Assembly: GCA_009877105.1 (NCBI GenBank)
Contig: WXFD01000009.1
Location: forward strand, 1-42,365
Source: Bacteroidales bacterium
GTDB taxonomy: Bacteria > Bacteroidota > Bacteroidia > Bacteroidales > VadinHA17
Direction of reading: 5' to 3'
DNA length: 42,365 nucleotides
Shown here: in pieces, positions 1-8,771 of the stretch
Position numbering within the stretch: position 1 is the stretch's first letter
Layout of the letters: the number at the start of each line of letters is the position of its first letter
Translations under genes and position numbers: made by a program
Notes under the pieces: model-generated
What the model was told of the DNA's origin: nothing
Seen by the model: the letters and a program-made list of their open reading frames with translations, nothing else
Database searches by the model: none

Positions 1-132
1 TTTGTATAGATTGTGGTTAATCTATTAAGTTATTGATTGTCAGGGACTTTACCAAATTATTTCAATATTATTTATTAACTATCTTATTGACATTCAAACA
101 ATTATATTAATATTTAACGAAGTATTGATATA

Positions 133-2481
133 ATGACAGTAGTGAATTTGATGATTAGATGTTTGCTGGCTTTGCCGGTTGTGTTGCTGGCCGGCTGCGG
201 TTCCCGTCAGGACACCCCCTGCCTGTGGTATGACAGGCCTGCAGCTGAATGGAACGAAGCCCTGCCTGTGGGTAACGGGCGCATGGGTGCAATGGTGTTC
301 GGAGATCCCGGAAATGAATGCATTCAGATAAATGAGGAGAGCATCTGGGCAGGATCTAAGATCAATAACAACAATCCGGCTGCCCTGAAAAATCTTCAGC
401 ATTTGCGTGAAGCCATCTTCAGGGGCGATATCAGATCTGCTGAGAAAACGGCAGCAGACAATTTCGTGGGAACCCCGCCGCGAATACGCTCATACCAGCC
501 ACTGGGCAATTTGCTGATTAGTTATTCCTGGGATTCACCGGTCGTGGATTACAACCGACGCCTTGACCTTCGTAACGGGATTGTTTCAACCTCATTTACT
601 GTCGGCGGACATGCTTTCCGGCAGGAAGTTTTTGCCTCAGCGGTTGATGATGTAATCGCCTTTAGGATACGACCGTTAAAAAGAGGGAAGATAAATGCCA
701 CGCTTGAGCTGCACAGGGAAAGGGATGCCGTCATAAAGCTGTCAGAGGACGGGACCATAGTCCTGTCAGGACAGATAAATGACGTCCCCGATTCCCTGAG
801 CGGTCCGGGAGGAATGCATATGAAATTTGCAGGGGAAACCCGGCTGAGAATCAGAAAGGGTAAACTAGCAGTTGAGGGAAGCAGGCTGAAGATCTCAGGC
901 GCAGGCGAAATTATGGCACTATTTACAGCTGCAACTGATTATAATCCTGCAATACTTGATTTTGACAGAAAGATTGATCCGGAGTTTGTTTGCAGAACCA
1001 TTCTTGACAGGGCCGGAATGAAATCCTGGAACAGTCTCATTGATGCCCATATCAGGGAACACCGCAAAATGTTCGACCGGGTCAGCATTGATTTTGGCCC
1101 CGACTCTCTGATGGTACTTCCGGTAGATGAGCGCCTTGAACGGCTTCGGTCAGGAAAGACGGATAACGGGCTCATCGCGCTTTATTTCCAGTACGGACGT
1201 TACCTGCTTATGAGCTCATCACGGCATCCGGGCAATCTTCCCGCAAACCTGCAGGGCATCTGGAACAAGGAATACAATGCCCCGTGGAACTCCGATTTTC
1301 ATACCAATATCAACCTTCAGATGAATTACTGGCCGGCGGAGGTGTGCAATCTGTCTGAAACGGCACTGGTGCTTGCTAATTTCATGAAAAGGATTACCTG
1401 GCCCGGCAGCGTAACAGCCCGGGAAATGTACGGAGCCGGAGGCTGGACAATGCACCATCTCACCGATCCGTTCGGACGGACGGGAGTTGCTGACGGACTC
1501 TGGGGCCTGACTCCGACAAGCGGACCCTGGATGACGTTCCCTCTCTATGAACATTTTTTATTTACCCGCGATACGAATTACCTCAGGAATATTGCATATC
1601 CTGTTCTTAAGGGATCAGCAGAATTTGTACTGGACTTTCTTGTGACTTCTCCCGAAGGATTCCTGGTTACATGCCCTTCAACTTCACCTGAAAACAGGTA
1701 TTACCTGCCCGGCAAAAAAGAACCGGCATATCTTACATATGCTGCCACTATTGATATCCAGACTGTCAGGGCTGTGCTTGATTACTGTTCCGAAGCTGCA
1801 CAAATCACGGAACAGGATCGTGAACTTGTGGAGCGGATAAAAAGTGCAGCCGGGAAACTGCCGCCCGTTCTGGTTAGTTCAAAAGGAACGATACAGGAAT
1901 GGATAAAGGATTATGAGGAAGTTGAGCCAGGGCACAGACATATGTCCCATTTACTGGGATTGTATCCGCTGGCCCAGATCACCCCTGCCACGATGGTTCT
2001 GTATGAAGCTGCCGGGAAAACAATCGACAGACGCCTCTCATACGGAGGAGGCCACACAGGGTGGAGCAGGGCCTGGATAATTAGTTTCTATGCGCGCCTG
2101 CATGAGGGAGAGAAAGCTTACAGTCACGTAATCAGCCTTCTTGAAAAATCAACCCTGCCAAACCTTTTTGACAGCCATCCGCCGTTCCAGATTGATGGCA
2201 ATTTCGGGGGAACGGCCGGAATAGCGGAAATGATCCTGCAAAGTCACCAGGGCTTTATCGAATTACTTCCTGCCCTGCCGGATGCCTGGCAGGAAGGAAA
2301 TGTAAAAGGCCTTGTTGCAAGGGGAAATTTTGTTGTTGATTTAAGCTGGAAAAATCATAAAATCACGTCGGCCAGGATCCATTCACCAACAGGCGGCTAT
2401 TGCAGGATTAAGTATAATGACCGGTTAATCGGGTTTAATTGTGAAGCCGGAAAAGATTATTATCCACTGGAAGAATTGTGA
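133..2481 (+). CDS. GH95 family alpha-L-fucosidase, lipoprotein
   Basis: 782 aa, close to the usual GH95 length. The signal peptide ends in a lipobox (LLAGC, Cys22), so the enzyme is probably anchored in the outer membrane. The mature part opens with the GH95 hallmark LWYDRPAAEWNEALPVGNGR at residues 31-50. Likely catalytic residues are visible by family motif: Asn392 and Asn394 in TNINLQMNYW, Glu520 in PSTSPEN and Asp688 in FQIDGNFGG; these match the Asn/Asn/Glu/Asp set known from bifidobacterial AfcA. GH95 enzymes mostly remove alpha-1,2-linked L-fucose with inversion, as in mucin O-glycans and milk oligosaccharides; some members act on alpha-L-galactosides. No other gene clearly shares its transcript, because the next gene is on the opposite strand. 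Family confidence is high; exact linkage cannot be read from sequence. Confidence 0.93.
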   Translation: MTVVNLMIRCLLALPVVLLAGCGSRQDTPCLWYDRPAAEWNEALPVGNGRMGAMVFGDPGNECIQINEESIWAGSKINNNNPAALKNLQHLREAIFRGDIRSAEKTAADNFVGTPPRIRSYQPLGNLLISYSWDSPVVDYNRRLDLRNGIVSTSFTVGGHAFRQEVFASAVDDVIAFRIRPLKRGKINATLELHRERDAVIKLSEDGTIVLSGQINDVPDSLSGPGGMHMKFAGETRLRIRKGKLAVEGSRLKISGAGEIMALFTAATDYNPAILDFDRKIDPEFVCRTILDRAGMKSWNSLIDAHIREHRKMFDRVSIDFGPDSLMVLPVDERLERLRSGKTDNGLIALYFQYGRYLLMSSSRHPGNLPANLQGIWNKEYNAPWNSDFHTNINLQMNYWPAEVCNLSETALVLANFMKRITWPGSVTAREMYGAGGWTMHHLTDPFGRTGVADGLWGLTPTSGPWMTFPLYEHFLFTRDTNYLRNIAYPVLKGSAEFVLDFLVTSPEGFLVTCPSTSPENRYYLPGKKEPAYLTYAATIDIQTVRAVLDYCSEAAQITEQDRELVERIKSAAGKLPPVLVSSKGTIQEWIKDYEEVEPGHRHMSHLLGLYPLAQITPATMVLYEAAGKTIDRRLSYGGGHTGWSRAWIISFYARLHEGEKAYSHVISLLEKSTLPNLFDSHPPFQIDGNFGGTAGIAEMILQSHQGFIELLPALPDAWQEGNVKGLVARGNFVVDLSWKNHKITSARIHSPTGGYCRIKYNDRLIGFNCEAGKDYYPLEEL

Positions 2482-2945
2482 TTTTCTGCCTCCCTGAATT
2501 CAACTGGAATCTTCATCTCTTCAGCCCTTATCGCAACAGCATCCTTGAGGGGACTGATAATATCCGTATATGTTGTCCCCAGTCTTATGGTTATATGCCT
2601 GCCTGATTTCAGGATTAACACAATGCTCAGGGGAAATATCTCAATTTTTATAATTTCATCGTAGTTTATTGACCGTGGGGGTAATAAGGCAATACGCTTA
2701 AGAGATAAGCTTTTATCCCCGACCCCGATAAATCTCCTGCCCCTGCCAGCACCGGCATTTATCTGGTAAATGCCGAATAATGACAGAAACAGAAAACTGA
2801 CCCAGAAGGAAATCCCGGATTTAACCGGATCAGGGTACAGAATCAACCAAGCAATAGCTACAACAACACATATGATCCCGAAAAAAAACTGGAACCCGCG
2901 AATAATTTTTCCAGTCTCGCCCGGATCGAGAAAGAATTTTTTCAT
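2460..2945 (-). CDS. small membrane protein of unknown function, two TM segments
   Basis: 161 aa. Residues about 15-38 (GFQFFFGIICVVVAIAWLIL) and 45-62 form two hydrophobic segments, followed by a soluble C-terminal half rich in alternating hydrophobic residues (INYDEIIKIEIFPLSIVLIL, then GRHITIRLG). This layout resembles small Bacteroidota proteins with a two-helix anchor and a PH-like beta domain, but I do not recognise a named family. Its 3' end overlaps the 3' end of the GH95 gene by 22 bp, tail to tail. Start chosen at the ATG giving MKKFFLDPGE. Hypothetical, but the TM pattern and codon character support a real gene. Confidence 0.7.
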   Translation of the reverse strand: MKKFFLDPGETGKIIRGFQFFFGIICVVVAIAWLILYPDPVKSGISFWVSFLFLSLFGIYQINAGAGRGRRFIGVGDKSLSLKRIALLPPRSINYDEIIKIEIFPLSIVLILKSGRHITIRLGTTYTDIISPLKDAVAIRAEEMKIPVEFREAENHNSSSG

Positions 2946-3218
2946 ATGATAAAAATTTATAAGCTACTGAAGATTAAATGGTTCGCATAGAAACCACATA
3001 GATCTTATTTTCATGCTTGTTTGTGATTTTGTATCATGTGGGTTTCATACCCTGATTTTTTTACGCAATATATGGCAAATATTTAAAAGCCCTTTCGCCG
3101 GTAAATTAAACCTTGCGTAAAAGACTGCTGCTGAACAGGAGATTAATTCTTACTGCATAAGTACAGACCGGGCATGGGAAATTTGGCGACAGTATTTGCA
3201 TCGCATTTGGAGCACTTT

Positions 3219-3245
3219 TTTGTTTAATTTTTTTATATATATTTG
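3219..3245 (+). promoter_or_regulatory. candidate Bacteroidota-type promoter for susCD
   Basis: TATATTTG at 3238-3245 fits the -7 consensus TAnnTTTG. A T-rich run ending in TTTG at 3219-3222 lies upstream with only 15 nt of spacing; a TTTT at 18 nt is the alternative -33 element. If used, transcription starts near 3252 and gives a leader of roughly 365 nt containing the nested hairpin. The spacing is imperfect, so this is tentative. Confidence 0.35.
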
Positions 3246-3468
3246 TATGGATAGTGTCTGTAATGATAATAAATTTCTTATTGATTTCCGGGTTTGTCTC
3301 GTCCAGGTAAAATGACCGGCCGGCTTTTTCGGCAGGATTACTGATTGGATGGCGGTGCCTGTGTGGGCTGATCCGGAAAGGAAGCAAATGTGCTGATTCA
3401 TTGACTGAAGTATTTGTTGTACTGCATTCGAGGGGATATATTAATTGAGTAATGAGAATGCAATAAAA

Positions 3469-3540
3469 TATTGTCAGAGTTTAGCAAAGCCGGTCATTAT
3501 GATAAAAAGATGACCGGAAGATACATTTCCCCTGACAATA
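3469..3540 (+). promoter_or_regulatory. nested inverted repeat in the susC leader
   Basis: The outer arms TATTGTCAG (3469-3477) and CTGACAATA (3532-3540) are perfect 9-bp complements. Inside them CCGGTCAT (3490-3497) and ATGACCGG (3510-3517) are perfect 8-bp complements with a 12-nt loop. No T-tract follows, so this is not a standard terminator. It sits 78 bp before the susC start codon, a suitable place for an RNA structure controlling susC expression or for a two-site operator. The structure is read directly; the function is inferred. Confidence 0.55.
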
Positions 3541-3618
3541 AAGAAGTCTGAAGAAAACCGGGAGAATATTATTATTTCAAAACTACCTGAGTTAAACCCT
3601 AATTAAATTTTCCTCACT

Positions 3619-6600
3619 ATGAAAAAGAAACCTAATCGGATGATGCAGATTCATCCTGTTTTTAAAAAACTGCGCCATGGCATCATGGCGACAGTTGTGA
3701 TTACTTGCATAAGCGTCTTGTTTTCAGTGATTGATCAGGCCTATGCACTTGCCAGCGATCCTCAGCAGACCGTGATCACGGGCAGGGTCACTGACAGCAG
3801 GGGAGAGGCCTTGCCGGGAGTTAATGTCCTATTGAAAGGCACGACTACCGGTACTATCACCGATACCCAGGGAAGATACTCCCTTTCTGTCCCCGATCTG
3901 ACAGGAACCCTGATCTTCAGTTTTATCGGTTACACTCCGCTTGAAACACCTATCGCCGGAAGGCGTTCGGTTGATGCACAAATGACCGAGGAAACCACCG
4001 CCCTGGGTGAGGTTGTAGTTACCGCTCTGGGAATCAAGCGTGAAGCCAAGAGTCTCGGGTATTCAGCCACTGCGGTTGATGCCCGGGAATTCGCTGCAAC
4101 TAAGCTGACCAATATGGGAAACAGCCTGATTGGCAAGGTTGCCGGACTGAATGTTTCAACACCTCCCACAGGCCCCGGGGGCTCATCAAAAATCAGGATA
4201 AGGGGGCAATCATCCTTTGGGGGAAATAATTCGCCGCTTTTTGTTGTCAACGGGGTACCTATTGACAATAGTTATATGACAGGCTCCTACAACGTTGACC
4301 TGGGTGACGGATTGCTCAGCCTTAATGCGGATGATATTGAGTCAATGACGGTACTTAAGGGGGCAACTGCTGCAGCCCTTTACGGGTATCGCGCCAAAGA
4401 CGGGGTAATCATAATTACCACAAAATCAGGTGCAGGGCAGAAAGGTATTGGCGTTGAACTTTCATCAAGTTTCCAGGCTGACCGGGCACTGGATTATACA
4501 GATTTCCAGTATGAATACGGACAGGGAGAAAACGGTATCAGACCGGCTAGCCTTGTCGATGCACGAAGAACAGGCGTATGGAGCTTCGGTACTAAGTTCG
4601 ACGGACTGCCAGCATGGCAGTATGATGGTACGGAAAAACCATATCTCCCCTTTAAGGACAGGATAAAGGCTTTTTATCAGACTGGTCTCAGCTTTATCAA
4701 TTCAGCAGCCATATCGGGAGGTGACTCAAGAGGCGGGTTCAGACTCTCCTTCACCAATCACAATTCTTCGAGCATTGTTCCTACTGCACGATTCAAAAAG
4801 AACGTGGTCGATCTCGGTCTGAACTACAATCTTACGAAAAAGCTTTCCGTTCAGATGAATGCCAACTATTCACTGGAAAACAATCATAACCCTCCTGCGG
4901 TGGGCGGACAGGATTTTACCACTGCAAATACCATATATACCCTGGCAAACAGTGTTGATCCGAGATGGCTCGAGGCTACATACAAGGATCCGGTAACCGG
5001 AAACGAAATTGCCCTTTCAAGGTTTACAAACCGCACCAATCCCTACTGGACAATGTATGAGCGTTTTGAAGACCTGAAAAGGAACAGGGTTATTGGCAAT
5101 ATATTGCTTAGATACCAGTTTACCCCCTGGCTTTATGCACAGGGAAGAATCGGACAGGACTGGTACTCGATGTATCATGAATTCAACATGCCCACCGGCA
5201 CAGCATCACTTGCCTCTCCCGTTACAGGATTTAATGGTTCGTATACACAAAATTTCAGGGATCGCCGGGAAACCAATATGGATTTTCTTGTAGGTGCCAA
5301 CAGGAAACTGGGCGATTTTGCAGTTGGAGCGACTTTTGGCGGAAACACAATGGATAACACCTATCAGATGCTCCAGGAGTCCGTCACAAACTTTTATGTA
5401 CGCGGCCTGTATACCATAGGCAACGGACAAACGAAGAACCCGAGCTACAGTTACAGCCGGAAAAAGGTCAACTCACTTTACGGAACCCTCGACCTTTCAT
5501 TCAGGGATTATCTGTTTGTGAACCTGACCGGCCGGAACGACTGGTTCTCTACCCTTAATCCAAAATCCAACAATTACCTGTATCCCTCTGCAAGCACAAG
5601 CTTTATTTTCAGCCAGGCCCTGGCCGATTTAATGCCTTCATGGCTTGATTACGGAAAAATCAGAGTGGCCTATGCTGAAGTGGGTGGCGATACCAGCCCC
5701 TATACAAATGCACTTTTCTATTCCATGAATACCAATCCTTTCAATGGCTATGCAATCGGCGGAATCTCCGGATCCGTAAGCCCTAATCCAAACCTGAAAC
5801 CTCTGAAAGTCAAAGAAGCAGAAGCAGGCCTGGAAATGATCTTTTTCGATCGCAGGATCTCTTTTGACCTTGCAGTGTACCGGAAAAACACTGTGGATGA
5901 GATACTGAATGTCGATATTTCAAATGCATCAGGGTTTTCATCAACCAGAGTCAATGTGGGAAGGCTCAGGAACCAGGGGGTAGAGATACTGTTCAGTGTG
6001 GTCCCCGTACGTACAGTGAATTTCTCATGGGAAAGCGCATTTAACTATACTTATAACGACAGCAAGGTGCTGGAGCTGGCTGGCGGACAGCAAAAGATAG
6101 ATGTGGGCGAAGGTGATTTTATCGGAGTTACCTCTCATGAAGTCGGAAAACCAATGGCATCAATCAGAGGTATCGATTATAAACGGGATGAGAAGGGAAG
6201 GGTAATAACCTCCGACGGAAGATTTCTTGCAGGAGACTACAAAACTTTCGGAAGCGCCATCCCAAAGCATATAGGCGCCTGGATAAATACATTAACATAC
6301 AGGATGTTTTTTGTGAAGGCACAAATAGATTTCAAATCGGGGCATAAAATGCTTTCCAATACCAACTTTAATTGCCTGAGACACGGACTTACCAAATCAT
6401 CTCTTGTCGGCAGGGAAGGAGGAGTTGTTTTTGACGGTTATAACAGTGATGGTTCACCTAACACTACCCCGGTGGAAGCAGAAGCTTTCTATGCAGATTA
6501 CCGCGGTAAATTCGTTGTGACCCCCTTCATATATGACGCCAGCTTCATCAAGTTCAGAACACTTTCTGCGGGCGCGGACCTTACAAATATCCTGAAACTC

Positions 6601-6780
6601 TATTTTATCAAGGGGATAACAGTCAGCGGTTATATCAACAATTTCTTCATTATCAGCAAACATGTTGACAACCTTGATCCTGAAACAGTATACTCCGTGT
6701 CTGATAATAAAGCCGGACTGGAATCTTCCGGCCTCCCGACGCTTCGCAGCTACGGATTAAGTTTAAATGTTAAGTTCTAA
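3619..6780 (+). CDS. SusC/RagA family TonB-dependent outer membrane transporter
   Basis: 1053 aa. N-terminal hydrophobic signal (about residues 20-45), then a carboxypeptidase-D regulatory-like domain (ITGRVTDSRGEALPGVNVLLKG to about residue 135), a TonB-box region (EVVVTALGIKREAKSLGYS) characteristic of SusC proteins, a plug domain (KIRIRGQSSF, PLFVVNGVPIDN), and a long beta-barrel ending LSLNVKF with a terminal Phe, as usual for barrel proteins. It imports oligosaccharides or other large ligands across the outer membrane with its SusD lid, energised by TonB-ExbBD. The susD partner starts 21 bp downstream. The ligand cannot be told from sequence; the downstream DUF1080/oxidoreductase genes suggest a glycoside. 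Confidence 0.96.
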   Translation: MKKKPNRMMQIHPVFKKLRHGIMATVVITCISVLFSVIDQAYALASDPQQTVITGRVTDSRGEALPGVNVLLKGTTTGTITDTQGRYSLSVPDLTGTLIFSFIGYTPLETPIAGRRSVDAQMTEETTALGEVVVTALGIKREAKSLGYSATAVDAREFAATKLTNMGNSLIGKVAGLNVSTPPTGPGGSSKIRIRGQSSFGGNNSPLFVVNGVPIDNSYMTGSYNVDLGDGLLSLNADDIESMTVLKGATAAALYGYRAKDGVIIITTKSGAGQKGIGVELSSSFQADRALDYTDFQYEYGQGENGIRPASLVDARRTGVWSFGTKFDGLPAWQYDGTEKPYLPFKDRIKAFYQTGLSFINSAAISGGDSRGGFRLSFTNHNSSSIVPTARFKKNVVDLGLNYNLTKKLSVQMNANYSLENNHNPPAVGGQDFTTANTIYTLANSVDPRWLEATYKDPVTGNEIALSRFTNRTNPYWTMYERFEDLKRNRVIGNILLRYQFTPWLYAQGRIGQDWYSMYHEFNMPTGTASLASPVTGFNGSYTQNFRDRRETNMDFLVGANRKLGDFAVGATFGGNTMDNTYQMLQESVTNFYVRGLYTIGNGQTKNPSYSYSRKKVNSLYGTLDLSFRDYLFVNLTGRNDWFSTLNPKSNNYLYPSASTSFIFSQALADLMPSWLDYGKIRVAYAEVGGDTSPYTNALFYSMNTNPFNGYAIGGISGSVSPNPNLKPLKVKEAEAGLEMIFFDRRISFDLAVYRKNTVDEILNVDISNASGFSSTRVNVGRLRNQGVEILFSVVPVRTVNFSWESAFNYTYNDSKVLELAGGQQKIDVGEGDFIGVTSHEVGKPMASIRGIDYKRDEKGRVITSDGRFLAGDYKTFGSAIPKHIGAWINTLTYRMFFVKAQIDFKSGHKMLSNTNFNCLRHGLTKSSLVGREGGVVFDGYNSDGSPNTTPVEAEAFYADYRGKFVVTPFIYDASFIKFRTLSAGADLTNILKLYFIKGITVSGYINNFFIISKHVDNLDPETVYSVSDNKAGLESSGLPTLRSYGLSLNVKF

Positions 6781-6801
6781 CCTACCCTAATTGCACAGAT
6801 T

Positions 6802-8355
6802 ATGAAAATAAAATATTTGCTTTCGACACTGTTTGCCCTGCTTTTTGTAATCAGCAGTTGCGACAGGGATTTCGAGAAAATCAACACAAATCCGATTCTT
6901 GCGACTGATCTTGATCCACTGTATTTATTTACCGAAGCTCAGCGGGTCGCGGATGTGTCAACCTATCACTACCAGGGTGAAATTGTACAGCAGATCGTTA
7001 CTCCTTATGGAGGAGTTCTCGAAGGGGGAAACAGAAATACGGTGAATGATGCCAATTCCAATGCAATGTTCAACACATTGTATCAAAGTCCGGTGAGAAA
7101 TCTGGTTGATGCTCTCCGGAAACTGGAAGGCAATCCAGCCAGAACCAACCTTTATAATATGTGCCGGATCTGGAAGGCATATTGTTTTCAGCTCCTGGTA
7201 GATACTTACGGCGATGTGCCCTACACAGAAGCAGGACTGGGTTTTATCAATGCCAATTTCCTTCCGAAATATGATGATCAGAAAGCTATCTATGAAGATA
7301 TCCTTAAGGAATACGAACAGGCAACTGATGCACTGGATCCGGCCAAGGATGTTGTGAAGGAAATGTTTTTCAACGGCGATATTGCAAAATGGAAGAAACT
7401 TGGCAACTCCCTTTTGCTGCGAGCCGGTATGAGATACACAAAACTGAATCCCGATAAAGCCAAACAAATTGTTGAAAAGGCAGTTAATCCGTCAAGAGGA
7501 GGAGTTATGTCGTCAAATGCAGATAATGTGTATTTACAGTATAATCCCACTTACTCCTACGGAACGGGAAACATGCTGAACAGTACCGAAAGGCATAATT
7601 ATTATGTGGGTGAGCCTTTCGTTGATTATCTGAAGAGCACAAATGATCCTAGGGCCAGATATATTCTGATTAAGTACGAGTTCCCCTACAATCCTCTTGA
7701 GACAGCGGGTGCAACAAATAATAATCTTGAAGATCAGCAGGGGATGCCATACGGTTATGATGAAAATTCCATTTCATCTGCACCGGGATTTCCAGGTAAG
7801 ATAGGCGCAGCTTTTGCCTATTCCCAGTATAACAGGGCAACAGTCGGAAAAATTGACGGCAGAAGCTGGCTGGTAACATATGCCCTGACGGAGTTGCTGC
7901 TTGCCGAAGCATGTCACCGGGATTTTATCACAACCGGAACGGCACTCAGTCACTATGAAGCCGGTATCAGGGCGGCCATGGAGCAAAACAACAACCTCTT
8001 CGGACCAGCCTATGCAATTACTCCTGATGAAATAAATGATTACCTGGCCCAGACTGAAATTGCTTTTGATCCTGCCAAGGCGCTTAAACAGATAAATGAA
8101 CAGTATTGGGTTTCTTCATGCATGAACTGGGCAGAAAACTGGGCTAATTTCAGGAGAAGCGGTTATCCCCAGCTGTCGCCGATAAATTACCGGGGAGAAG
8201 ATCCGTCGGTACAAACTCCGTCTGCCGGCGGGTTTATTCACCGGCTGCCATATCCCCTGAGGGAAAAAACAGTAAATACAGCCAATGTTAATGCCGCTGC
8301 GACAAACATAGGAGGCGATAACCTTGGTACAAGAGTATTCTGGGATGTTCAGTGA
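6802..8355 (+). CDS. SusD/RagB family surface glycan-binding lipoprotein
   Basis: 517 aa. Lipoprotein signal with Cys20 in VISSC, followed by an acidic stretch (CDRDFE) of the kind that directs Bacteroidota lipoproteins to the cell surface. FEKINTNP soon after the anchor and the C-terminal pattern HRLPYP... followed by a GGD and RVFWD are typical of the SusD-like (SusD_2) branch. The alpha-helical TPR-like scaffold is expected, for example LVDTYGDVPYTEA near residue 135. SusD forms the ligand-binding lid over SusC. It is cotranscribed with susC (21-bp gap), and both genes share ACCCTAATT shortly before the ATG. Confidence 0.95.
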   Translation: MKIKYLLSTLFALLFVISSCDRDFEKINTNPILATDLDPLYLFTEAQRVADVSTYHYQGEIVQQIVTPYGGVLEGGNRNTVNDANSNAMFNTLYQSPVRNLVDALRKLEGNPARTNLYNMCRIWKAYCFQLLVDTYGDVPYTEAGLGFINANFLPKYDDQKAIYEDILKEYEQATDALDPAKDVVKEMFFNGDIAKWKKLGNSLLLRAGMRYTKLNPDKAKQIVEKAVNPSRGGVMSSNADNVYLQYNPTYSYGTGNMLNSTERHNYYVGEPFVDYLKSTNDPRARYILIKYEFPYNPLETAGATNNNLEDQQGMPYGYDENSISSAPGFPGKIGAAFAYSQYNRATVGKIDGRSWLVTYALTELLLAEACHRDFITTGTALSHYEAGIRAAMEQNNNLFGPAYAITPDEINDYLAQTEIAFDPAKALKQINEQYWVSSCMNWAENWANFRRSGYPQLSPINYRGEDPSVQTPSAGGFIHRLPYPLREKTVNTANVNAAATNIGGDNLGTRVFWDVQ

Positions 8356-8771
8356 GAATATAGATTTCACGGCAAAAATGCAGCAATCCTAAGTTAAGGC
8401 TGAAATTGTTATATTACGGCCTTGTCAGAGGATCGTTAAGCCTGCTTTCATTTGTCATCCGGGATTTGATGGCAGGAATCGGGTAATTGATCTTCTGATA
8501 AGGCCTTTTCATTTTTGAGGTACAGAAGCTGGCGGAAATGATTTCGATCCGGATTGAAAATGAAGAAAATCCAAAACTTCAAGATGCAAAACATCGAAAG
8601 TGACTGTGAAATAACGAAAGATTCGTATTTTTGAATACACGGACATGGATTCTTTCTTCGACAATGATACCTTCTTGTAAGCTGTCATTTGGTTTTGTTG
8701 AACACCAGTTATTTGCATACAATGATTTATCTTCCTATCATTATTTACCTTAACCGAAATAATTTACTGAA
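8356..8771. other. intergenic region between susD and the first DUF1080 gene
   Basis: 416 bp without a complete gene. It contains a possible SusD-like C-terminal relic on the minus strand (8414-8512) and a lone -7-like TATTTTTG at 8626-8633 (plus strand) with a poor -33 region. The gap suggests the DUF1080 genes may have their own promoter rather than relying only on susCD transcription. Confidence 0.5.
8414..8512 (-). pseudogene. possible relic of a SusD-family C-terminus
   Basis: Read on the minus strand, 32 codons ending at a stop (8414-8416) encode a peptide containing RPYQKINYPIPAIKSRMTNE and ending RLNDPLTRP. SusD proteins typically end with a YPIP motif about 20-25 residues before the stop, followed by an N-x-x-L-x-x-N-P-like tail; here YPIP lies 23 residues from the stop. 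The frame upstream shows no SusD resemblance, so only the extreme 3' end would remain. The match is short and could be chance; a database search would settle it. Confidence 0.4.

Larger units (their letters stand above)
2946..3618. other. intergenic region upstream of susC; no convincing gene
   Basis: 673 bp, AT-rich, with no recognisable protein. It holds a tandem CATAGA motif and an imperfect inverted repeat near 2990-3046, a possible promoter near 3219-3245, and a nested inverted repeat at 3469-3540. Short open frames on the minus strand (about 3106-3401) look random: many Pro, Ser and Lys residues, no family resemblance and poor starts. It probably carries the susCD promoter and a long 5' leader. 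Confidence 0.6.

Noticed and set aside
3106..3401. Two minus-strand open frames in the susC upstream region
   Set aside because: They overlap each other in different frames, resemble no family and lie in the AT-rich leader region.
6958..7467. Minus-strand frame of 169 codons opposite susD
   Set aside because: Antisense shadow of a clear SusD gene; no recognisable domain.
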